Assembly (NCBI GenBank): GCA_018389105.1
Contig: JACATO010001531.1
Coordinates: 248,001 to 312,000 of the forward strand
Source of the DNA: Nautilus pompilius
Lineage: Eukaryota > Mollusca > Cephalopoda > Nautilida > Nautilidae
Length of the DNA stretch: 64,000 bases
Reading direction: 5' to 3'
Below the pieces are notes generated by a model. It was not told the origin of the DNA. It ran no database searches and saw only the letters and a program-made list of their open reading frames with translations. Positions 50,312 to 63,019 of the stretch are shown piece by piece. A program made the translations under genes and the position numbers. Numbering within the stretch: position 1 is the stretch's first letter; each line of letters opens with the position of its first letter.

Positions 50312-50408
50312 GTTAACACAAAAATGAAATAAAATAATTAGAACGTTCAAGTAAACACATAAATGAAATGAAGTTAACACATAAATGAAATGAAGTTAAC
50401 ACATAATT
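50312..50408. repeat. 22-bp tandem repeat in the hAT intron
   Basis: Two identical or near-identical adjacent units of GTTAACACATAAATGAAATG plus AA (50,351-50,372 starts GTAAAC; 50,373-50,394), a partial unit from 50,395 and a more diverged one from 50,312. Confidence 0.85.
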
Positions 50409-50542
50409 AATAAAACAATGCTGATTCATTTTATACAGCATATAAGGACAGACAGTGCGGTACACCAGATTTTTACGAATGTGTGAGAAATTTGTATCAC
50501 ACTCGAATGTATTGACGATAATCGTCTGACAAAAATATGCGC

Positions 50543-50568
50543 CACACACACACACACACACACACACA
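50543..50568. repeat. (CA)n microsatellite
   Basis: About 26 bp of pure CA inside the presumed hAT leader intron. Confidence 0.95.
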
Positions 50569-51556
50569 ATGAATTTGGCAAGACTGTTGTATTATATTAG
50601 CATTTGGACCATTAAGTTTTTCATCTCTGACACTTTATGTATCTTCTCGTATCATCAATACTAAACAATCAAATATATTCACGAGCAACCAAAGAAATAT
50701 GTATCAATTACCTTGCGTGAAAACACCAAAACAACTTCTTTGTTTACGAGCTCTGAATTTTCAGAAAATGGAAATGCTCTCCTTTGAGAGAAAACGGAGG
50801 AAACAGTTATTATAATGGTAACTTAGCAAAAGCCCTTTGAATTGCATTTCTAAATCAAATTCAATAAATAAGGTTCTTCCATGACCTTGTGCACTTTGTG
50901 TGACGTGCACGAAGAGCGATGGCACAGTGATTATAAAAAAATATTTACTCAAAATAGCATCTGAAACATAAACTTTACCTGATGGAAAATCCAAAAAATA
51001 ACAATCGAAAATTTGGACCCAGATCTCTTCATTCGTACTCATTTTCCACCCTTGAAAATCAAATTGCCCACCTGTGGGGTGTATGCCCCACGTTGAGAAC
51101 CACTGCTTTAAATGGTTTATCATGTTGGTATTTATAAATATCTTTGCAGCTTTTCCACTTGAAGAGATTTCTTGTTGCAAAGTTTGCATTTAGCTTTGAA
51201 ATCTTTTTGAATATAATTCCATACAAAGTTTTTTTTGAAGACATCTCTACTTATAAAATATCTATGCCAGGGCACTTCATATCTGGATGAATTTCTAACT
51301 CCAGATTTCTTAACTAAACAGCATCTGAAAAATTGAAAGACTCAACATTTACAGCCACAATATAGGTTCTATGACACCCATGATTAATTAAGTAGTGTAG
51401 CATCATTAATTAAAAGCTTCTGGTTATCAACTCCATTTATGACAAAAACAATGATGTTTACTTTTACTAGGCAGAAGCCATGTGGTTCTTGTCATTATAC
51501 ACTCCCAACAATCATCCTTTATACTGTGTACTGTATCTGCATTAGGTACTGTTGTA

Positions 51557-52123
51557 CAGTTGCCTCCCCCCTGGTATTCGTGGGGGGGTTACGTTCCTAC
51601 CACGAAGAGTGAAAAACCGCGAATATTGGACGTGGTCCATAAAAATGCCTATAAACATCAAAATATAATGTAACATATATTAAAAAAATAAGTAAATATA
51701 TAATAATAATTTAATAAAAAATACAACACTCGGAGAAACACTCAAGATAGCTACACGTGGTAAACTGGGATGATGCTGGGCTGCATCTGCCTGAGGCAGC
51801 AGCCAATCAGCAGCAAGGAGAAATGAATAACGCTCTCGGATTGGCTACTTTCAAACCTCCAGCCAATAGCGTTTTTTTAATATTGATATTGTGCTGAATT
51901 TACGTTAGTATTTATATTACAAAATTAATAAATTATATTGTGACTAATAATTTAGCGTTAAAAAGCGTGAAAAAATATATATTGCCGCGAAAAAAGCCAT
52001 AAAAAATCGCGGAAGATATTTGCTATTCCGCGAATATGTGGGGGTTTCCACGAACAATTATTAGTTAGGTTCTAAGGAAAATTCCGCGAATAACTGGGGC
52101 CGCGATTACATGGGGGTTGACTG
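51557..52123 (-). mobile_element. Tigger/pogo-like MITE, copy 2 (inverted)
   Basis: A 567-bp copy of the element at 11,165-11,707, in opposite orientation. Left end CAGTTGCCTCCCCCC, right end GGGGGTTGACTG. TA precedes the left end; the right end is followed by TGTA, so that duplication has mutated. The internal CCAAT cluster is at 51,801-51,871. It carries an extra CTGCCTGAGGCAG-like block near 51,790 that copy 1 lacks and copy 3 has in altered form. No coding capacity. Confidence 0.9.
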
Positions 52124-52742
52124 TGTATAAGAAACTGGACCAAAATGCCAGCTTGTTAATATTTTAAAGGACAATTACTTGAATTAGCAATTTCTGATCA
52201 GTCAACACAATAATAATTAATTAGGCAGAAAACAGTAGATCTGACTAATATTATACCAGTTTCTTACATTTTAATATGCAAAAATATGCATATTACATAA
52301 TAAAAAAAATTAATTTTCTATTTTTTGTAAAAACATTTGTTATATGCACTGTGCAGTGATGGTTTTTTATTTCAACCCTTTTCACTCTGGGTAAGCCACA
52401 TTTGACATGGAAAGATGTATTATATACAGATAGATAATTTCAATAATTAAATCTTAAAAAAAAACAATACTCATTTGTTGCTACATTTTAGTGCATAAAA
52501 TTAAAAGCATGAGGGTTCGTATGTGTTGGTGCTTTTTTTCTATCTAAGTAAGAAAATATAATCAGAATTACTATACCAACATTTCAGTTGGAGGGGATAT
52601 GCAACTTCCTGCAGATTTTTTTTTTCCAAAATCAGGTGGCCTTATACTTCTTGAAAATTGCCATACTTTTATGGCAAATCAAGCATTATACCTACTTTTG
52701 TAAAAAAAAAAAAAAATATATATATATACACACACACACACA
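52124..52742. other. Spacer between two inverted MITEs, with A/TA/CA run
   Basis: About 619 bp of AT-rich DNA with no gene. From 52,702 it is a run of A (about 15), then TA repeats, then CA repeats, which directly abuts the third MITE copy. Confidence 0.85.
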
Positions 52743-53272
52743 CAGTCAACCCCCGCGTAATCGCGGTTCGTCATTCGTGGCCCCAATTATTCGTGGAATC
52801 GCAAGTATCTTCCGCGATTTTTATGGCTTTTTTCGTGGCAATATATATTTTTTCATGCTTTTTAACACTAAATTATTAATAACAATATAATTTACTAATT
52901 TTGTAATATAAATACTAACGTAAATTCAGCACAATATCAATATAAAATAAACTATTTGCTGGAGGTTTGAAAGTAGCCAATCCGAGAGCGTTATTCATTC
53001 CTTGCTGCTGATTGGCTGCTGCCCACGAGGCGCTGTCTCAGGCAGATGCAGCCCAGCAGCATCCCAGTTTACCGCGTGTAGCTATCTTGAGTGTTACTCC
53101 GAGTGTTGTATTTTTTATTAAATTATTATTATATATTTACTTATTTTTTAATATGTTACATTATATTTTGACGTTTATATGCATTTTTATGGACCATGTC
53201 CAATATTCGCGGTTTTTCACTCTTCGCGGGTGCTCCAGGAACGTAACCCTCGCGAATACCGGGGGACAACTG
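52743..53272 (+). mobile_element. Tigger/pogo-like MITE, copy 3
   Basis: A 530-bp copy. Left end CAGTCAACCCCCGCGTAATC, right end GGGGGACAACTG followed by TATATATA. The left flank is a CA repeat, so the expected TA is missing on that side, probably through slippage of the microsatellite. It keeps the CCAAT cluster (about 52,950-53,020) and the region ACCGCGTGTAGCTATCT shared with the other copies. CpG is still frequent, so it is relatively young. Confidence 0.92.
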
Positions 53273-56200
53273 TATATATACTTTGCCATGGATTCTTTAC
53301 TGAACATTTTGCATTTACCATTCAGGTTTGTTTTCTTGGGGGTACTCATCTTTAAAAAAAAAAAAAGTCACAAATACAAAATAATCACAGAACAGAGAAC
53401 CCAAACAAGGAACATGAATGAGACTTGGTTAAAGTAGTGTTGAGCAGATACCATTGACCACTCACATGGCTTTTATGTACTCTGCAGGATTACAGTCTCC
53501 AGCATTGTGTTGACCAATATCACTGGACCTCCAGTGTCATAATTTGTCATTGATAGAGGGTCATCAGTTTTCATCCTCAAAACCATTCAGTAACCAGTGG
53601 AAGATACCAGTGGAATGGGTTATACTACTAAAGGGCCAAAGTGATGTGTTGCTAGTTATCAGGCTATTCAAAATGCTACTGCAGGCTACAATTTACCCAT
53701 CTCAGATCTACATTAACTCAGTTTATTGTTGTAGCAATTATTTTTAAAATCAGTTACTTCTGCGTCATCCTCGGAATTCTTTGCACTATTAAAATCCCAT
53801 ATATAGCCTATGTCTTAAGATTATATGAGTTGTAGTTAAATGCATCCTTTAAATAAATAAGGATTTGTTTTTATTTTAAATTCTACATTGACTTACCTCA
53901 AACTTGGGTTATCTGCCTGTTTACACATCAATTTAGCATTTGATACAGTCAGATGTAGGACCTAAACCTAGATGTTTACTAAAAAAAACACCTAAAGCTA
54001 TGACTTAAAAATCTATAGTGTCTTTGAGCAGCCAGATGTGATGAACTTTTAAAACTATTTTTTTTATGCTCCAGTTTCTTATGCCTGAAATTTACTATTC
54101 TAAAAAGTATCTGCTCCTTTAACAAAAATATTTGGCTTTTCATCTTTGTCTACCACCTCTCAAAATAACAATAGACACTCTTGTTTATAGCATAATAAAC
54201 CAATGTTTATACTTCTGAGTGGCCTTGATTTTGCTATGCTTTTTATATTATGGTTCATCTTTTTCATCACTTTGACCATTATTATTAGACCATTCAAATT
54301 GTTTAACTGCATTTTTTAAACTTTTAAGTATTATGATTATTCACTTGTAATATTACCTTCATGGTTTTACTAGAATCAGTACTTAATGGCAACCTTGGTT
54401 TCTTGTTTCAGTGAAATAAACCTAATTGAAAATAGTTTTTAAAATATTTAATACATTGGAAAAACTAAATTGTTAATTTATGTAGTCACCTTAGTAGTAG
54501 TAAAATAACTAATGAATATACACATACAATGATCTTTGCCTGTTGCCATTATCATTGTTTACATAAATATTATATTTTGTTTTTTTTTTTAAATTTATAT
54601 ATATAAGAAAGTGTTTCTAATACTTCAACCAATATAACCCTCCTTTTACTGAAGAAATTTCAATTTTTCCATGCAAAAGAATTTTAAAATGGCAATGTTT
54701 AACTTAAAAATGTAGGTGCATATCTAATCTGAGCAAAAATTCAAAATATTCTTAGAATGCCACTACCATTGTTAGATGCATAAAGAATATAGCTTGCTCT
54801 GTTTTTTTAAACAGCTATGGACCTCTTCATGCTATGTATCAGCTTTCCTCAGCTTAGAATGTTGTAGCAACCCACACTGCAGGATAGACAACAGCTGGTT
54901 TCTATAATTCTTAAGAGTTTAAGGAGAGAATCACACTAGTAAGGATTAAAAAGAGACAGATATATAAAATACTAGTCTTTAGATGGATCCCTTCATTGCC
55001 AAGGTAATCTTCCAGGTGTCACAGATTTGGTCTGTGTGAAATCTTTTCACAGTTGAATGTTTAATTTAAAAATAGGATTAAATGTCCTGAAGGCTGGCTC
55101 CATCCAATGTCAGGAACTATCTTCATCAGTGAAATTAGATTAATGTGTTTTAAGAGAGGCATTTGTGAACTGAAGCAAGTCTGTCCTCAATGGAATATAC
55201 AGTCTCTAGGAATTATTATTTATTTCATCCGGTATCTTTATTCCAGATGGAAGATGGCTTTAATGAGGTTATTTTTATCTTCCTTATCTTTGTATAATGG
55301 GTTGATTGTAGATTAGTCAGTAGATATAAAGAGATTACAAATCACTGAAGACCTGCAATGCCTTCACAATAATGTTGATGAGGTAAATATTTTATCTTGA
55401 ACATGAGTATTATTACATTGACTGCAAATATAATTTTGAAAAACTAAACATGAATCTACTTTGTGAATGCCTTAACTACTTTAATTCTCTGAGCTCTCAT
55501 AGTATTCTCATTCTTGGATTGCATATACCTAAATATGATTTTTAAAAATACTGGGTGTCCCCACTAAAAGATAAAGAAGTACTTTTCTATAGCCTAGTAA
55601 ACAAAGACATACTGCTAGATAGAATTCTTACTTTATACATCAGACACATGATACACTACAATAGGTTTTCAAAATATCTACCAACGGCAAGTTTTCATAG
55701 GAATAGCTGCTGAAGCATAAAAAATTATGAAGAGATCTGGAGAACGTGATAGGTTTTTAACTGGTTTGTATTGTCCCAGCTCTCTTTCATTAAAAAAATG
55801 CCTGTACATCTTGATTAAAATTCAGGTAAGTGCCACCTTGCTGGTAGAACACTTTTTCATTGCTGTACATGGTCTCAGTGCTGGCTATAAGGAGATTGAG
55901 ATAATAGTCACTTATCACTGAAGAAGAATGGCCTGATAAGACTGTGGAAAGAGACAACTATCCACACTTGATCTCTTTCTTGCATGCCTTTTAAGATGTC
56001 TTCTGCATCAGATTTGTCCCTCAGTTATGTGATTGTAAGGTAGGTTGGTGATGGTAACTCATTTGTTTGTCCAGGCATGCTATGTACCTGTGCAACATTT
56101 TCAAATTTCCAGTACCACTTTTATTATCTGCTGTACAGATGAAAGGACAATATCATGTTCAATTTTTGCCACAACACACTAATAAAACAAGATTTTAGGG

Positions 56201-59200
56201 GTATGCTGTTGCATTGCATGATATCATCATCTGCAAGCTTCCAAATCAAATGTCTTAACATGAAGAAACAAAATGCCTTTGTATGGTACTATGCAAAAAT
56301 ATGTATACATTGTTTTGGAACACTTTGTATATTAAGAAGCATAACTAGAATTTAAAAATCAAATTACTATTATGATGAACATACATAACATATCCTTAAT
56401 TTGTTTTTTTTTTATATATTTGAAGATTAAATCAAAATATCAGACAAAATGTATAACAAAGTCCAATTTTTTATTGGTTAGTACTAATGCAGTGTAGGCA
56501 TCATTCAATAAATTTAGAGGATTAATTTTTAAAATTTTTTATTTTTGGTGTTAGACTTTGAGTTAAAGCTGATTTTTAAAACACGCATGCATGCATGCAC
56601 TCAATTTATCAATTTTCAGAAGAATCTTTTGTCACATCAAGAACTTCTAACATTTAAAAAAAAAAAAAAGATTTTTTAGAAATTCTTGAGAACTGGAAAT
56701 CTTCTGACTTGCTCTCATTCTATGTTTCTGTAGCAAGGCTTCCAGATTTTGGAACAGCTAAATCAAATTCTATACTACTATTTTCAAAATTTTTTGATTT
56801 TGTACATGAAATTGCATTACTCTAGACAGCAATAAAGTTAAATTTTTCAACATGGACAGTTTGCATACAACACCTATATATAAAAATAAGTAATCATTCA
56901 AAAAGTATAATATTTTCCCTCAGTTACTTAGTGTGCCATGTTTACAAAAAGCAACTAAATAAGTCTTAAATAAGAACATGGCTGGATCTAGGTAACTCAG
57001 TGTATGGAAAACTGAAAGCTTAGTCATTTCAGAATTAGCATTTAAAGATAAAATTTAACTTTCTTTTTACCAAGTGGGCTGTCATATTAGATGATTCCTT
57101 CAGTGCCTAAAAGTCTATAATATACCCTGATGATATCTTGTAATAATTCTGTTTTTTTTTTTTTTGAATGTTTTATTCTGCAGGGATGTTCAGTGTTTGT
57201 AAATATTATTGTTGGGATGTGAATTAATCTGCAGATAATTGGATTTAAAAAAAATAAAATAATTTTATGAGAAGATAAGATAACGAAATCAATTTTTAAA
57301 ATATTGAATCTATAATATTACATCCTTCTTTCATTATTTGACTAGAGGAATGAGATATGTTTTGATGAATTTATTTTAAAAAGTGATGTATAAAATAAGT
57401 TATTTTGAAATTAACTTTATCAAATATATCTTTATATTTTATTTGACTTGTAATCAGCAGTAAACAATATTTAGTAGTTTCCATCTATCTGACTAATTAG
57501 AACTGATTTATCATTTGCTAGGTTATTAGTTGTTGCAGTAAAAAATTCTAACCCCAGAGTCTGTGATAACACGAGTTCAACATCATATAATTAATTTATA
57601 GTTTGTTCTTTTTTCTGAAAGTTATATTTAAAAAAAAACGTATCATACAACTACTATTATTTTCTGCTAAATTTGGATATTTTTGCTTATGATTACTATG
57701 ATAACCATATTGATGCATGCACACATCATCTGCTCAATTTGTGGAATATTATATAGACAGTTTGGTTGATGGGTATTGTAACCTAGTTAATGATGGATTA
57801 TTACAACCAAAAAACCTGGTTTGTGAATCTGCTGAAGCAATATTCCAGCCATTGACAATTCTTGGTAGAATTTTATCTCTGTTTAAATTCACTGATAGGT
57901 TTCTCTTAAGATCTTGGCTAATTAGCAATAAGTGGGGTAACCATGCAGGACTGAGTTCTACATTTGATCTTGATAGATTGGCTGACCAGAGCTATATATG
58001 CTGCTGCTTTGACCTGCTGATGAGCTTTACAGCAGGTCTCACTGGCCAGGATTGTTGTTTCTGTCAATTTTGGTTGGTGGTGCTTTCTTGACCAGATGTG
58101 ATCTGCAACCTCTGAGCTTTCTGTTACTGCTGTTTTTTTTTGTTTTTTTTTACCCTTATATGACCAGCCACAACTGCATGGGATATTATATTTAGTTCTT
58201 TATTCTGCCTACCTAAATATTTAGTGTATCTGAAATCTGAAATTTTCTGCTACTTATTGTTTATTAGTAGCTTAACCATTTGTCATCTGGTAGGAGTAAG
58301 AGATAATATATAGATAGTAGTATCATACACATTAAGGAATTTTATTCATGAGAAAATGGTTAACAATTCAAACCTTTCACAATTTTTAAAGAGACCTTTT
58401 GTAAAAAAAACAAAAAAACAAACAAAACACCTTATTGTTTTCATTGACTATGAATGCTCAAATAGCAAAAGAAAGGGGGGGGATTTTTACTCATTTCCAA
58501 ACTTCCTTTGATTCATTAATGAATTTCAAAGAAATGAAAGGATTTCTTTTTTATTATCAAACAGCCAATATTGAATTAGAAGAAAAGTTTCCTCTCCAGC
58601 CTTTGCTTCTGCTAGTTAACCGTGTCCCACTCAGTCAAAGTAAACTTGATATCTTCTAGGGATGTCAGTTTTGAAGCTGACAAGAAAAAAAATTGCAAGT
58701 TGCTTTTACAAGTGGCTAACTTTTCAGATAGAATTATCTTAATTAAATAATACGTTTTTTTAGACAGCTAATTGTTTATTTGATTTGTTTTCTGTTCCAA
58801 TAATTTCCTGTGAGTAATTGCTTTGATCTTGGCATTCTAAGTTCTTTGGTTTGTTAAACAGTTTACATCTATGCTAAAGAAATATTGTGTAACCTTGACA
58901 AGCTTGATTTGCTTTTGGATTGTAGTGCAGATTTCAGTCATGGTCTGGTTGTGATTGCCTTTAGAAACTCATGTTTATAGCCTGAAGTTGGCAGTAAACA
59001 TACTAAGGAATTAATTGTTTTTGACCACAGATCTATTTGCAGAACTTTAATTTTCTAGTTAATGTGTCTAAATTTAGTTTGGTAATTTCTTAACTAGAAA
59101 ATCTTTTTTGAGCTATGAGAAAAATAATTGTACTTTCAGAATCATAAGGCAAGAAGAAAAAGTCCAGATGTTGAGAGCCAACATCTGTTTCCCATCGGTG

Positions 59201-59639
59201 TTGGAAAAATTAATAAAACTAATGTAACTTTATCAAAGATGATTGTTATTTTTGTGCAAGAAATGAGAGAGGGGTATTTCAGAGTGTATTTGAGATTTTT
59301 GCTAAGTGTTGTTTCAGAATAATACTTTGTTTGACCTTTGCTTTCACCTTCTGATTCGAAAGCATTTATGCATATATTTTAAGTTCTCTCTCTCACGCAC
59401 ACAAATGAAAAAAAAAAAACAGCTTTAAAATTATGTAGATATGTTCTGCATGTTTAAATATTTGCAAAAGAATTTTCGTCTTAAGTGCATATTTTTCAGA
59501 TATAAGTATATGTGGATATGCATTCCAATCTCAATGCTTTCTTCAGTTTCTCCAGATATTTGGAAGAATTTTCGTTTGTTTTGATTGTTTTATTTTTGGA
59601 GAGAACAACTATTGGGTGTATTCTGATATTGCTGGACAG
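53273..59639. other. AT-rich, CpG-poor stretch without recognised gene
   Basis: No exon, RNA gene or transposon is supported. A plus-strand frame at 57,717-58,091 (124 codons) and one at 53,544-53,747 (67 codons) are longer than most but match nothing I know. A small ATGC-repeat palindrome (GCATGCATGCATGCA) lies at about 56,584. Confidence 0.55.
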
Positions 59640-60345
59640 TTTGATGGTTTTGGTAGCAATGCATTGTGGAAGGGTCTTTTAAATACCAGTGGCCAAGTGA
59701 TCTGGCAGTTAGACTGAGCCATCATTATTGGAAAGGTTCCAATGGCCGAAAATTATATTTTGATGAAAGGCAGTCCAATTTGGACTCTGGTGGCATATTG
59801 CCTCTGTGAAAACATCATGACAATGTTGTTTGGACAATCATGGCTAGCATATAGATTTCTGTTTATTGCTTAAGGTTGTCTGACTAGTGAGAGATACTTG
59901 GAGGAGAATGTGAAGTTGATAACCTTAACTTTTTAGCAATATCTAACACCAGGGTTCCATGTTCCAAGATGGCAATACTGAGCCATAAAGATTCTCACTA
60001 TGATCCTTAGCTGACTATGTCACTATAGTGGACTGGCCAGTTATGTTTCCATTTCTAAAAAAATCTATTGAGCTTCTGAGACATCTTTGGTAGATGCATA
60101 AGGCTCATGAATCTCCATGGTCTTGACCCTGGAGTGGCAAGTAATAGCAGGTTGGGTGTCCAAACTGTTTAAGAGCCGTATTCAATACTGACTATGAAAA
60201 ACATCAAGTGGATTTTAGCTTTATACTGTTGTTATACAAATTGGTTTTTCCTCATGAAATTGTTGTAATGAAATCCATGGAGTAATATGGCTAAAGAATA
60301 AACTGCTTTTTGTAGCTTCCAATTGCTTTGTTTGTTTTTGTGAAT
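59640..60345 (+). pseudogene. Tc1 transposase remnant (family B)
   Basis: Very decayed. In plus-strand frames the part before 60,180 gives LTPGFHVPRW, SGLASYVSISKKI, and TLEWQVIAGWVSKLFKSRIQ, consistent with the last third of a Tc1 transposase (the QEEW-IP helix and the final SMPRRIQA segment). The tail at about 60,313-60,345 (TTCCAATTGCTTTGTTTG) resembles the tail of the minus-strand remnant at about 19,680. The call depends on order and spacing more than on exact motifs. Confidence 0.55.
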
Positions 60346-60369
60346 AAATTTTTTTTTTTGTTCTTTTAG

Positions 60370-60687
60370 TTTACCAGTCTTTAGAAGGGAGACTACCCTG
60401 GAAAGGGAGTATAGGATTGCAGTTATCTGCTAAAGTGTTATCCTACCCACAAAGGCCTGGCACTGATGAATTTAGGAGGGAAATCCCTACTAGAATTCTT
60501 CATTTTAGGTGTGGGAGGAAGTCCGGGTAGTGCCTAGAGAAAACTCATGTAGTCAGCTAATGAAAAAGAACAAGAAAAAAAAAACATGCCAAGGAGGTAC
60601 ACTACTAAACCAAACCTACCTCAAATGTGGATTGAATTTAAGTTTTCTGTCCTTGTTAGTCCAGTAGCCTAACCAGTGAGCCACCCA
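60370..60687 (-). mobile_element. tRNA-derived SINE, copy 2
   Basis: On the minus strand it begins TGGGTGGCTCACTGGTTAGG (A box TGGCTCACTGGTTAGG), then a B box AAATTCAATCC, then the same body as the 28,836 copy: TGAGTTTTCTCTAGGCACTA, CTTCCTCCCACACCTAAAAT, AGGATAACA and the end CCAGGGTAGTCTCCC followed by ACTGGTAAAC. About 318 bp. The two copies are heavily diverged but colinear. Confidence 0.85.
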
Positions 60688-61744
60688 AAATTAAATAAGT
60701 AATGTCAAATTCAAATATTCATAGATTTTTGCATCTAGTGTAAAAGATGTAACACGGGTCATCTGCAGATGAGGATAGCAATGCCATTCATAATACTGAA
60801 ATAAAATTGTGTATAATGAGAGCCAACTGTATATGTACACAGCATGCCATAAGAAAAGGCTGAAGGTGGTGACAAGTCACAACTCCAGCAGGTGCTGGAC
60901 CATGAGCAATGTCAGTTTCATGGTGGCTGTTCTCTAGTGCTGATGTTGTCTGACAAGTGGGCACTTGAAGCAGTCAAAACTGATGCAGCCCCTATTTCCA
61001 CATGTTATAAGTTTACCATTTTATGCAGATTCAGTATATGTTGTGATTCTCAGGAACACAACACCCATATAACAAAGGTCAACTGTAATTTTTAATAGCA
61101 AGAGAGTTTTGATTTTTATTACCATCATTGATAGCAAAGTTAATAAGATTGCAAAGATCTGAAAAAAAAAACTTTAGGATGTTTGTAATTCTATTGAAAT
61201 GATTTAAGCAAAATAATTTTTAAAATCCTATAAAAAATTACATTCTGCAACAGTGTCATTATATGTTAGCATAACCCCACTGCATGAGGAAAACCTACTT
61301 TTCAGTTTGAAATTAAAAAAAAAAAAAAAAATACATGCACTCTTTCACTGGAACTCATTTTGGATTAAAAGAGGTATAACTGCTTCAGCACAGAAATTTC
61401 TTCTTGTATCTTTCAGATATATGAGGAAACCAAAGTCTAACACAAACGCATATACTATATTGGAAATAATTATGAAAATAGAGGAAAAACTGGTATAAAA
61501 TGCAAATAACATGATAGAATTGAATTTTGTGTGTAAAAATGAAATGCTTCATAGCACAGACATGTTTATAATCAGAAAGTTCCATAAATGCAAAAGGACT
61601 ATAAAAGTATAGGTAATGATATTGTAGTGTGGTGAATACTATGGCTTGTTGGAATGAAATATCATACAACAAACCTATAGAAATCAAAGTTTTAACAATG
61701 AAGGCTATTCCATGTGGCAGATTGCAGCCTGAATTCATATTTTA
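60688..61744. other. No gene recognised
   Basis: AT-rich and CpG-poor. The minus-strand frame at 61,385-61,738 (117 codons) is aromatic- and Ile-rich from AT bias and matches nothing known. Confidence 0.55.
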
Positions 61745-62645
61745 AAAGGAATTGTATACAAGACTCTTAGGAGTAGATGCAAAATTGGTATTGTTGACAA
61801 TAGATGTGTTGGGGAAGAAAGTGCAAACTCTCTGAAAGAGATGTTAAGTACTTTAGGGTATGTTCTCTGCATGATGGATGATAAGTCAGTATCGATCTTG
61901 TGAATGACCTAGATGCAAGTACAAGTGTTAATGTTTCTTCAAGAACAGTAAGATACACATTAATGCTGAGTGATTTCAGTGGATGTGTAGCTGCCTATCC
62001 TTTTCTGAGGAGAGAGAACCAAATAGCAAGACTGAAATAGGTAATAGAAATGAAACACTGGGACAAACAAATCAAAACTATGAGTCTGCTGTTTACTGAT
62101 GAGTCAAAACTTGAATTGTTTGGCAATCAACAAGGTGAATGAGGATGTAGTATAGCAGTCATCATACAATAGCTACAGTAAAGCATGGGGATGGCTCAAT
62201 ACAAATGTGGAGTTGCATACTAACTTAAGGTGTTTGAAATTTGCATAAAATTGAAGACTGCTGACAAGTACAGGCATGTTTTATCCATCATACCTTTCTC
62301 TCAAGAAGATATTTCATTGGGTAAGAAGACTATTCATTTTCCAACATGACAATAACTTCAAGCATACAGGCAATGTGGTGAAAAAAAACTAGCTAGAACA
62401 TTAAAAGGGTTAATGAAACACCTACAAAGATGCCTTGGCCTGCTCAAAGTCCTGATACGAACATCATTAGGGTTATACAGCTACTGAGAAAGTCAGATGG
62501 CAACTAAACAACTTGGATGTATTATGTAAAGTGCTACAGGATATTTGGAACAACATTCCACAGTAATACACTAATAACCTGTATGGGAGTATGAAAACAA
62601 GATATCATAGTCTATAAAAACCCAATAATTCTATTGTATACAATA
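61745..62645 (+). pseudogene. Tc1 transposase remnant (family F)
   Basis: Read in shifting plus-strand frames. About 61,765-61,850 gives RRKSKLSERDVKYFR after a GTVDN-like turn, the hinge between the two DNA-binding helices. Near 62,088-62,120 LFTDESKLELFGNQ holds the first catalytic Asp; TVKHGDGSIQMWSC follows near 62,180; 62,338-62,385 reads FQHDNNFKHTGNVVKK with the second Asp. The third box, at about 62,430-62,475, reads PWPAQSPDTNIIRVIQLL, where the usual PIEHLW is changed, so the catalytic Glu has become Arg. Stops and frameshifts are frequent. Order and spacing match a full-length Tc1 gene. Confidence 0.88.
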
Positions 62646-63019
62646 TATCATATTTACATAATCTGGGTTGCACTATTTAATACCATTTTTTTTTACAATT
62701 AATTTTCTTGAAAATAACAATTAGTCTTTTAAAAGAAGAGATTTGCTGAAACTTGCTTATTTGTTCATTCTATTTAATAGGAAATGTTGTTTTTTTTTAA
62801 ATATCTTCATGCTTGACTGGCTCCAAAAATTATCAGAGTAATAATTCTTTAAAATTAATGTGGCTAAAAAAATGCTATTTTTAATTTGGCAGACTAAAGG
62901 CCAAATAAGTAAAAGTTTTCAATTTAATTATGTATAAGGTACTATAAGCAGGTGTGCTAAAATAGATATGGTTAGAAAACTGGAAAACTTTAACTAGTAA
63001 ATGATGCTGAATGTAGATG

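Larger units (their letters stand above)
50256..50711 (-). other. Likely 5' UTR intron of the hAT transposase gene
   Basis: Read on the minus strand, the leader has a donor GCAAG|GTAATT at 50,712/50,711 and an acceptor TTTATTTCAG| ending at 50,256, eleven bases before the ATG. Between them is AT-rich DNA with a tandem repeat and a CA run. Splicing is inferred from the signals and from the known leader introns of Charlie/Buster elements. Confidence 0.55.
48465..51106 (-). mobile_element. hAT transposon (Buster/ZBED5-like), one end visible
   Basis: The upstream end is at 51,106, where the minus strand begins CAGTGGTTCTCAACGTGGGG, a classic hAT terminus followed by a small hairpin (GTGGGG...CCCCAC). 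A 5' leader, an intron and a nearly full transposase gene follow. The other terminus was not found before the hAT copy ending at 47,955, so it is deleted or strongly decayed; the lower boundary given is the transposase stop. It is a different family from its neighbour at 45.25-47.96 kb by both termini and protein. Confidence 0.85.

Noticed and set aside
50761..51189. 142-codon open frame on the minus strand
   Set aside because: It overlaps the terminal repeat and leader of the hAT element, upstream of its real transposase, and spans the element's end into flanking DNA.
53012..53437. 141-codon open frame on the plus strand
   Set aside because: It runs across the third MITE and its flank; the other MITE copies do not preserve it.
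56581..56602. Palindromic ATGC repeat
   Set aside because: A short simple repeat with no associated feature.
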